A stretch of 64,000 nucleotides of DNA, taken from Paenibacillus sp. HWE-109 (GTDB lineage: Bacteria > Bacillota > Bacilli > Paenibacillales > NBRC-103111). The stretch covers positions 4,898,001 to 4,962,000 of the forward strand of contig NZ_CP091881.1 of NCBI RefSeq assembly GCF_022163125.1, in the 5' to 3' direction. Made by a program: the position numbers and the translations under genes. Positions 1 through 8,200 of the stretch are shown piece after piece (the stretch's first letter is position 1; the number at the start of each line of letters is the position of its first letter). The notes beneath the pieces are model-generated. The model worked only from the letters and a program-made list of their open reading frames with translations, was not told the DNA's origin and did no database searches.

Positions 1-2205
1 TTCGGTAATTGCAGTTGCAGTGTTCCACTTGGCGTACAACGTCATGTTCGTACTTGGAACCGTATCCACAGCAAAATTCCATGCTTGAGTGAGCGCCGTA
101 TCCTTATACCAGTCGACAAATGTGTAGCCTGCTCTCGTTGGTGCTGCCGGAGCTGCAATCTTCAATCCTTCATCTGTAACGATAGACGTGACTGCGCTGC
201 CTCCATTACTGTTAAAGCTTACGGTCGAAGTTGTCGTAATGAACTTCCACTGCTGGTTTAGACTGCCATTGTCGTACCATTGGAGCGCTAATGCACCATC
301 TGCAGTTGATCCACCATCGAGATCAAGAAACTTACCACTGTTGCGATTCTTGATTTTAAAGTATCCGTCGCCGGCATCAACCAACTGCCACTGTTGGTTC
401 TTCTCTCCATTGTCCGGCCATTGTATATTTTGAGCACCATCAGCCGTTGAACCCCCACTAATATCCATCATCTTGCCACTGTTCACATTTTTAATCTTAT
501 AGTATCCGTTGCCTGTAGCGATAACCTGAAATTTCTGGCTTGTCAATCCGCTAAAGGTTCGCTGTTCAATTTTTGCACCATCTGCTGTCGAATTGCCTTC
601 TACAGTCAAAGGTTTATTACTATTTCTACTGACGATTTGATAAGTTTTAGTTAAATCAATAGGTGCTTGAGGAATCTCTCCTGAAAACGTAAGTTTAACG
701 ACATAAGCATCCGCAGTATACGGTTGAGTTGGCATCGTAATCTTCAAGCCCGAAGTATCTTGTGTACGGGTTGGAAGATTAATATAGCTGCCTGCTGTTT
801 CACCCAGCAATTGAACATTTGTTAATGTGCTTAAGTTCATACTCGTACTAAGTGATGTAATATTTAATTGAGAGCCCGGCCAGCCCAATACTGTAGCATA
901 TAGTGTATTATTAGCTTTGTTTCTTGTAAAACGAATGTCTGTATTAGTTCCTGCTACAGGGGTAACAAACATTCCGCCTCCCATACTAGTAGGCCCTTCT
1001 CCATATGTTGTCCAAGGACGCGTAGAATAGATCGACTCACCAAATTTCTTGAGATAGTCACCCATACCCAGCAAAATATCCTTTTGTGCTTGAGGGATTG
1101 TACCATCCGCCATTGGCGAAATATTCAAGAGCATATTCCCATTTTTACTAACTCGGTCTATTAAAGAATGCAGCATGGCTTGACGTGAATAATATGCTAT
1201 GCCATTTGTATAAGACCAGCTTGAACTGCTGAGCGCATCATCCGTTAACCAATATGGGGTAACAATCTCTGCAGGTCCACCTCTTTCATAATCAACCACT
1301 TCACCATTTGTGTTAAAAGCAGGATCATGTATTTTATATGTGGCCACCACTTCTTTGTTCCAATCAATTGCTTTATTGTAATAGTAGGATAAAAAATTTA
1401 AACGCTGTGTTTCAGCCACTTTATTCACATCAAAATCTTGCCATAAAATATCCGGTTGATAACCATCGATAACTTCTTTTAATTTATCATACCAGAGTTG
1501 GTCTTCTTGCTCTTTCGGCAATTTACCATAAAGCTTTTGTAGCGAAGTCGTGCTCGGAGTTGGGGCATACTCATAAAATCCATTAAAATTATATGCATGA
1601 TGCATGGCTGCTAATAGTTTCATGTCTTTTGCACGAATGGCTGTTGCAAATAGACCTAACAGATCAAGCTTTGGTCCAGTTTGTACTGAATTCCATTCAT
1701 TCACTGTACTGTTCCACATCGAATAACCGTCATGATGCTCCGCAACTGGACCAGCAAATTTCGCACCCGCATCCGCAAAAAGTTGGGCCCATTCATTGGG
1801 ATCAAAATTACCGCCTGCAGATTTCAATTTAGGTGCAAATTGTCGGAATACACCTGATTTATCGTATCCGCCAGTAATAAATTTATCATATGGAAATTCA
1901 GTCGTTGTACCAAACGTATTGTTATGGTAGCTATTAACGTAGTAATTAGGAATATACATATTTCTACCGTACCATTCATTGTCAAATGCGGGTACACTAA
2001 AGGCTCCCCAGTGAAAATATATGCCAAATTTAGCATCTTGAAACCACTCTGGGGATGCAGTATGTGTATCGACTGAAGCCCATGTAGGCTGATACGTAGT
2101 GGCCGTGGCCGCACTTGCCGTAATAGGTACTGTACATGTAAGTATCATTGCAATCATAATAAAAACCGTCAATATTCTTTTTGTATAGCCTTTTACTTGT
2201 TTCAT
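1..2205 (-). CDS. Secreted GH29 alpha-L-fucosidase with ricin-type lectin and InlB-type repeat (3' end outside window)
   Basis: The frame is open from an ATG at 2205 to the left edge (735 codons, no stop), so the C-terminus lies outside the window. A signal peptide ends near residue 32 (ITASAA). The GH29 barrel follows, with FGIYFHWGAF near residue 60, HHDGYSMW near 157, and LWQD, whose Asp257 aligns with the GH29 nucleophile. Residues about 518-662 are a ricin-type beta-trefoil with repeated QQW and NSGK motifs, and about 661-728 form an InlB/Flg_new repeat. The GH30/GH43 neighbour has the same type of repeat before its SLH tail, so an SLH anchor beyond the edge is likely but unseen. The enzyme would release terminal L-fucose outside the cell. 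It is the last visible gene of the 2-32 kb locus and follows a terminator-like hairpin, so it may have its own promoter. Confidence 0.9.
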   Translation of the reverse strand, partial: MKQVKGYTKRILTVFIMIAMILTCTVPITASAATATTYQPTWASVDTHTASPEWFQDAKFGIYFHWGAFSVPAFDNEWYGRNMYIPNYYVNSYHNNTFGTTTEFPYDKFITGGYDKSGVFRQFAPKLKSAGGNFDPNEWAQLFADAGAKFAGPVAEHHDGYSMWNSTVNEWNSVQTGPKLDLLGLFATAIRAKDMKLLAAMHHAYNFNGFYEYAPTPSTTSLQKLYGKLPKEQEDQLWYDKLKEVIDGYQPDILWQDFDVNKVAETQRLNFLSYYYNKAIDWNKEVVATYKIHDPAFNTNGEVVDYERGGPAEIVTPYWLTDDALSSSSWSYTNGIAYYSRQAMLHSLIDRVSKNGNMLLNISPMADGTIPQAQKDILLGMGDYLKKFGESIYSTRPWTTYGEGPTSMGGGMFVTPVAGTNTDIRFTRNKANNTLYATVLGWPGSQLNITSLSTSMNLSTLTNVQLLGETAGSYINLPTRTQDTSGLKITMPTQPYTADAYVVKLTFSGEIPQAPIDLTKTYQIVSRNSNKPLTVEGNSTADGAKIEQRTFSGLTSQKFQVIATGNGYYKIKNVNSGKMMDISGGSTADGAQNIQWPDNGEKNQQWQLVDAGDGYFKIKNRNSGKFLDLDGGSTADGALALQWYDNGSLNQQWKFITTTSTVSFNSNGGSAVTSIVTDEGLKIAAPAAPTRAGYTFVDWYKDTALTQAWNFAVDTVPSTNMTLYAKWNTATAITE

Positions 2206-2236
2206 AACTATATCCATTCCTTTCACTATAATAATG

Positions 2237-2277
2237 TCCTGATCTCGGCTCAATATATGATTGAACCAAGATCAGGA
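2237..2277 (-). terminator. Rho-independent terminator of the GH95-like/GH110 gene
   Basis: The arms TCCTGATCT and AGATCAGGA, extended by imperfect pairing around TCAAT/ATTGA, form a long hairpin 18 bp after the stop of the upstream giant gene on the minus strand. An A/T-rich tract follows. The same hairpin, slightly diverged, follows the GH30/GH43 gene at 15819-15855. Confidence 0.65.
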
Positions 2278-2294
2278 TATTGAGCTATTTGGTA

Positions 2295-5200
2295 TTAATT
2301 AATCAATTTCAAATATTGCATTGCTTGTTTGATGAGCACCGCTGCCTCTGCACGAGTGGCTGCATCTTGAGGTGCGAAGGTTGTTTCTGTTTTCCCATGA
2401 ACCAAATCTTTGCTCACGGCTTCCGCTACCGCTCTGCGGGCATAGTCCGATAACTGGTCTTGATCGGAGAATTGGTTATTCACCACTGCTTCCGGTATCG
2501 ATTCTCCCTGAACGAGATGGACAGCTTTCATCATCATGACGACCATTTGCTCTCTCGTAATCAGTTGATCCGGATTGAATCTTCCTTCGCCTACACCTTG
2601 AACCAAGCCGTACTTCGCGGCTGTACCTACTTCTGAGGCATACCACTGGGTGGCAGCAACATCTGTAAATACGGATGGCGTCACCTCTGCCCGTAACCCA
2701 AGTCCTCTTACGAGAAGGGCTGCAAACTGAGCCCGAGTGACTTGCATTTCCGGCGTATACGTACGATCCGTTGTTCCGTCGATCACCATTTTGGAAGCCA
2801 AGTTCTCAACATCTTTCTGTGCCCAGTGTCCGTACATATCGTCAAATGTTTTCTTGTTTTGCACGATCGCATACAGACTGTTTGTATTTCGGGTTATGGT
2901 GGCTTCTGTCTTGCCGTTCTTCACACTGAACACCGATGGAACAAACTTCAGCTCTCCTGTAACCGGATCGTAAACGACCGCAGTCGCAATCGAAGCATCT
3001 TGAATGGCGCCGTCTACATTCATCACGCGTGTGATAAAACGGTTGCCAAAGTTGGCAATTTCAACTTCTTTATCTTTGGCTTTCAGTATCACTTTGTAAT
3101 CGATCATATCGCTTACGCGTTTCATACCATTTTCTGAGATGGATTGATCAAATTGCTGTTCGTGCTGGCTTTTCGCTTTATCCATGCTAATGATCAGCAC
3201 TGCGCCTTCTGTATCAACCGCGCTCGCAACATCTTCACGGTTCAGGATGGACAGTGGCAGGTTATATGATCCCAAATGGCTTCTTAGGGTCAGGAGCGTT
3301 CCTTTATTTTCTTTCATACTGTTGTACAAAATATCCAGCGGCAGTTGTACGGCATTCTTTTCGTACTCGCCTGACATCTCGAAATTGAGGATAGAGCTGC
3401 CCGCAGCTTTAAGATCTGCTAATTTCTGCGCCAGTCGTTCACGATTGATGATTGCCGTTACACCTGTTTGATTTTCTTGTACAGGCTCGATCCTAAGTTC
3501 CGTATCCTTGGGTACGTACTTAGTTGGATCTTCTTTCACTGGCGGTAGGGTTGGATTGCCAGAACCGATGAAACCACCAGATCCAGGGTTAGTGCCTGGA
3601 TTGTCATTTTGACCGCTTATTGAAATCGACTTTACGCCAATGACGGCTGAACCATCCGTTGCTGTGGCAACTACCTTCACCGTTCCATTCTTCACGGCTG
3701 TCAGTAAGCCTGTTAGATTAATGAGCGCTTTATCCGTAACTGCGCCATCCACTTCATAGACAGCCCATGTCACCGTTTGATTCGTCGCATTCGTCGGAAG
3801 CACCATTACTCCGAGCGGCAGACTTCCTCCCTTCACATTAATACTTGTCGATGCGCTTGTGACTGCGATAGACGTCACATTAACAGGACTAGTACCGGAA
3901 TTGTCATTTTGCCCGCTTATTGAAATAGCCTTTACTCCAATGACGGCTGAACCGTCGTTTGCTGTGGCAACAACTTTCACCGTTCCATTCTTTACGGCCG
4001 TCAGCAAGCCTGTTAGATTGATGATCGCTTTATCCGTAACTGCGCCATCCGCTTCATAGACAGCCCATGTCACCGTTTGATTCGTCGCATTCGTCGGAAG
4101 CACCATTACTCCGAGCGGCAGGCTTCCTCCCTTCGTCGTGATCGTCGACACATTGCCAACGCTTGTAATGTTAAGGGATGCAACTTGGACTTGACCAATA
4201 ACGGATGCTTCAAACGCTCGAAGCGCTTGGTTCAAATCATCCTTGGCTTGGTCAATTTCCTGTTGTGTAAGCGCTCCGAGTGCTAGGTTTGCTGCATCAA
4301 TGGCTGCTTGCAGCGTTTGTCTCGAGCCGACCGGGTATTGCCCGTTGCCGTTGCCTTCAACCGCGCTATCATGCTTGCTTTGCACATTCGCAATTAGATC
4401 AACCAGCTCTTGATAATGGATGTTGCTTGCTTCTTTGCCAACATGGAGCTCCGCCGCAGAAGCGAATCCGCCATGACCTGCTGTAGCGCTAAGTTTCAGG
4501 TATCTGCTTAACACCGGCGCAAATACAGCGCTTTTCTCCGAGCTGTCATCGCTCCACGTTCCGCTTGCAAACGGCGTGAACGAGGTTCCGTCTACGCTTG
4601 CCGACAGTTCGTAAGACGTAATGTTGCCATTAGATTCGCCGTTTTGCCGAGGTAAATATCGTAATTTCGAAATAACCGTCGATTTTCCAAGATCCAGCGT
4701 GATCGACTGCGGTAAATTCGCCTTCGGATCCCATTCCGTATGCCAGATCGTTGAAGGGTCTCCGTCAATGGCATTGCTCGCTTCGTTTCCGCTGCGATTG
4801 CTCGTTGTTGTCGCTGTCATTTCACTTTGCGGAATATCATTCGGATCTGTAACAATCGGTGTGTAATCATTCGTACGCGTGACGACAAACCCTTGACTGG
4901 CCTCAACAGAGTCCGTGCCCGCGATCATTTGATTGAAGCTGATTTTTTTATCAACATCGCTTTGAGCGAAGCTGTTCCCCGTAACGGTGATGGCTTTGGA
5001 TGCATCAAATGCAAGATCCAAACCGCCTTGATTCGCGGTATTGTTCGTAAACGTGAACCCGTCTACACTCTTGGCATAGATCGCGCTGTTGCCGCTTGAT
5101 TGGTTAAACTGGTTGCCGTCAACCACAATATGGCTGTGCACGGTCTTATTCGGATTCGCCAGGGACGTGCTCGGCTCAACGCTAATCACCGCGTTCCCGT

Positions 5201-8200
5201 TGTTATTAAACGTATTGTTGCGGATAACTACGTCTTTCACCATGCCGGATTCATACCAGCTATTCGCATCGTCGGCAATCAAAATCGCGCTCATCGGCAT
5301 GCCGTTAAACGTGTTGTCCTCAATACGTACAGCGCCGCTCGTCGTCATCAGAATGCCTCTAGTCGGAATCGTTTCAAACGTCGAATTCGTAATCGTGACA
5401 TTCGGCGTCCATGTCGTATTTTCCACCACATACTCATTGGCGGTTACCGAAGCAGGCACCGTTTTATCGAGCGTAAGGATAATCTGCGTGTCATCCACAC
5501 GCGTTACGCCGGTGACTACCGCGCTTTCTTTTGAAAGCAATGTCGACTTGTTTATATATTCGATCGTATCCCCAACGGCAAATGCATCGAATCCCCAGCT
5601 CTCAGGATGCATAAATTGCACTTTCACCTGATTAGATGCTGGAATCTGTACGATTTGCAAATGGGTGCCGTGAACATTAATACCATCATCGTGCGCCCCG
5701 GCAAAATGGGAATTCATCACCCGAATATCGCCCTTGCTTCCCGAAACTTGCAGGAAGTCTGCCATCGAAGCGTTCGTCCGCCCGCTTCCTGCCTTTGGCG
5801 CAAAGTTCAAGCGGTCAAGCGTCAGATTTTCGCTGTATTGGCTGATAATGCCGAGTCCTGGCGCCGCATAGAAATTGACATCAGTCCAAGTGATATCCTT
5901 GCTTCGATAGATTAGCGTGCCTTGTTCTCTACGAGTCGTGTCCCGAAGCTGGAACGTGTGACCTACCGTAACATTCGGGCTGCTCGCGTAGTTGAATTGC
6001 ACCACACGATTGCCCAGATCTTGTGCATTTGTTACGCTGTTTAGCGGATTTCCAACCCTCCACGTCTTCTTGGTAAGGGGATCGTATTCTTGCACAGCGC
6101 CTACGTTTTGAGTGCCATTCTGCGTCCAGTTCTCTTCGCCTATCCAGGACAACTGGTTATTTGGGATCGTATACCAAGAGTCCGGATGAATACTGGCTTT
6201 CATATAATTGGTTCCAACCTCGGTAACGGTCATTTCCGATACAACAGGTCGGTTAAAATCAATGTTGATTCCGTTCACCTTGACATTTGTCGCATGGTCG
6301 AACACGATTGGCGTCATCACGCCATGGAACAGCAAAGTCGAGCCATTGCCGCGGATCGTAAGATCGCTGATGTCCTTAAACAGGAGACCTACTTTTCTCC
6401 AACCGCCAGGTGTTTGCCCGGACGAGGACGCATTTGAAATATAGTACTGCGCATTGTTTGCTGTCGAAGCTTTGAAGGGGTAGATGCCTGCCGGAAAATC
6501 CAGAATGACTGGCTTAGGCGCCACCTTGGCAGCCTCGATAGCCGCTCTTACCGCGTCCCCGGCGTCATCGCCTGTGTAATTAAGGGTGATGACGGTATGA
6601 TCTACTCCATTGATCTTTTCTGTACTTTGGCTAAAATAATTTCCAACAGCACTTTTCTCTATCCTCGACTGGATGTCCGCCCGGTCTATCGATACAAAGG
6701 TATTGTTCGCACTGGCACTCTTTTGTCCTGTCACCCGGATTCGCAGGACATGCTCCTGATTAGCCAAGTCTTTGCTTTCAAAGAGCAGATGCTGATCGGA
6801 TCTTGATGGGGCATACGTGTCGACTAGCGATTCAGGACCATCGTCGATCGAGATAGCGGCAATGCCCTGATTATTGTTTTTGGCACCGTATAACTTCACT
6901 TTGGAACCGGTAAACCGCAATAACACGTAGGCGTCCGCCACGTTCGAATAGTGGTTGTCTCCGCTGTATGCACCAGATTCGGATGCGGTGTAGCCCCAGT
7001 CCTGGCCATACATAAATTGGTCATTACCAAGTCCAGTTGCATTATCATTCGTTGTTCTGTCGAACGACAATAGGAATTTCTGGTTGCTTCCCGTGCCTGC
7101 TGTGCGCTGTACGAATTGCACACCGCCCGCCTGACTGCTTCCGGGGATTTCAATTACTTTACCGCTGCCCCGATTTTGGAGTTGAAAGAAGCCATCCCCC
7201 ACATCCACAACGGACCATTCATCATTGTAGTTGGCATCTTGGGTGTATCCATTTTGAACAATCCCAGCACCATCCACGGTAGATGCATTCTCTACGACAA
7301 GTACTTTCGAGCTTTTTTGGGAAATGATTTTGTAATAGCCTGGGTCTGTCTTTATAAACTTCCATTGTTGATTCAGCGCTGTGCCTGCTGACCATTGAAT
7401 GATCTTGGTCCCGTCTGCGTTGGAACCGCCGTCTACATCCATGCGAAGCTGGCTGTTCTGAACGGTGAGGTTGAACGTTTTTTGATCGAATGGATCGCTC
7501 ACGGGATTGACTTTCACCAATTGATTATCTGCATTCGTCAATGACGATTGGACCAATTGTGTACCTGAAACACTACTGGCGCTTGGAACAGTCAATGCTT
7601 TTCCGCTGCCGCGATTGACCAGCTTGTAGTAACCGTTTGCTTGATCAACTAGCTGCCATTCATCAGTTAAATCTGCGTCTGCGGTGTACGTTTGCTGCAC
7701 AAGTTGTGCGCCATCGGATGCAGAAGCACCGAGAACAGCGATTGCTTTATTGCTCTTGCTGTTGACGATTTTGTTGTAGCCATTCCCGAGGCTCACTACC
7801 TGCCATTGTTGGTTCGTTGCCCCAGATGATGGCATCTGAATAAGGGAAGCTTGTTCATCCGACGATGCGCCTGCGATTTCCAGCATTTGGCCGCTGATTT
7901 TCATTTTTAGAGTGTACAGTTGCCCATCTTTCGAAGGAATCGAGCTTATGGTGTACACATCCCCCACTTGCGTGTCAAAAGAGATCTGATTGCTGCTATC
8001 CGTCGTATAAGCAACGTTCTGACCATCTTGATTGGTAACGATTGCCCCAGCAATGTTTGGGTATGAAAGCTTGGCTCTTGTTCCGGCAAGCGATTTGACC
8101 TGGATACTCGTAGCCCGGGATTGCGTCCAGGATACGCCAACTTCAAATCCGCCTCGCGCCATGATTCCTGAGAAATTTCCAGTTGTCCACGTTGAAGGCA

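Noticed and set aside
188..433. Plus-strand frames over the giant enzymes, for example 188-433 and 5089-5631
   Set aside because: They are shadows in antisense frames of strongly supported minus-strand coding sequence, with no ribosome binding sites or family motifs.
3601..4135. Tandem direct repeats as a possible CRISPR array
   Set aside because: There are only two units of 300 bp, in frame and encoding Ig-like domains; no short repeat-spacer pattern exists.
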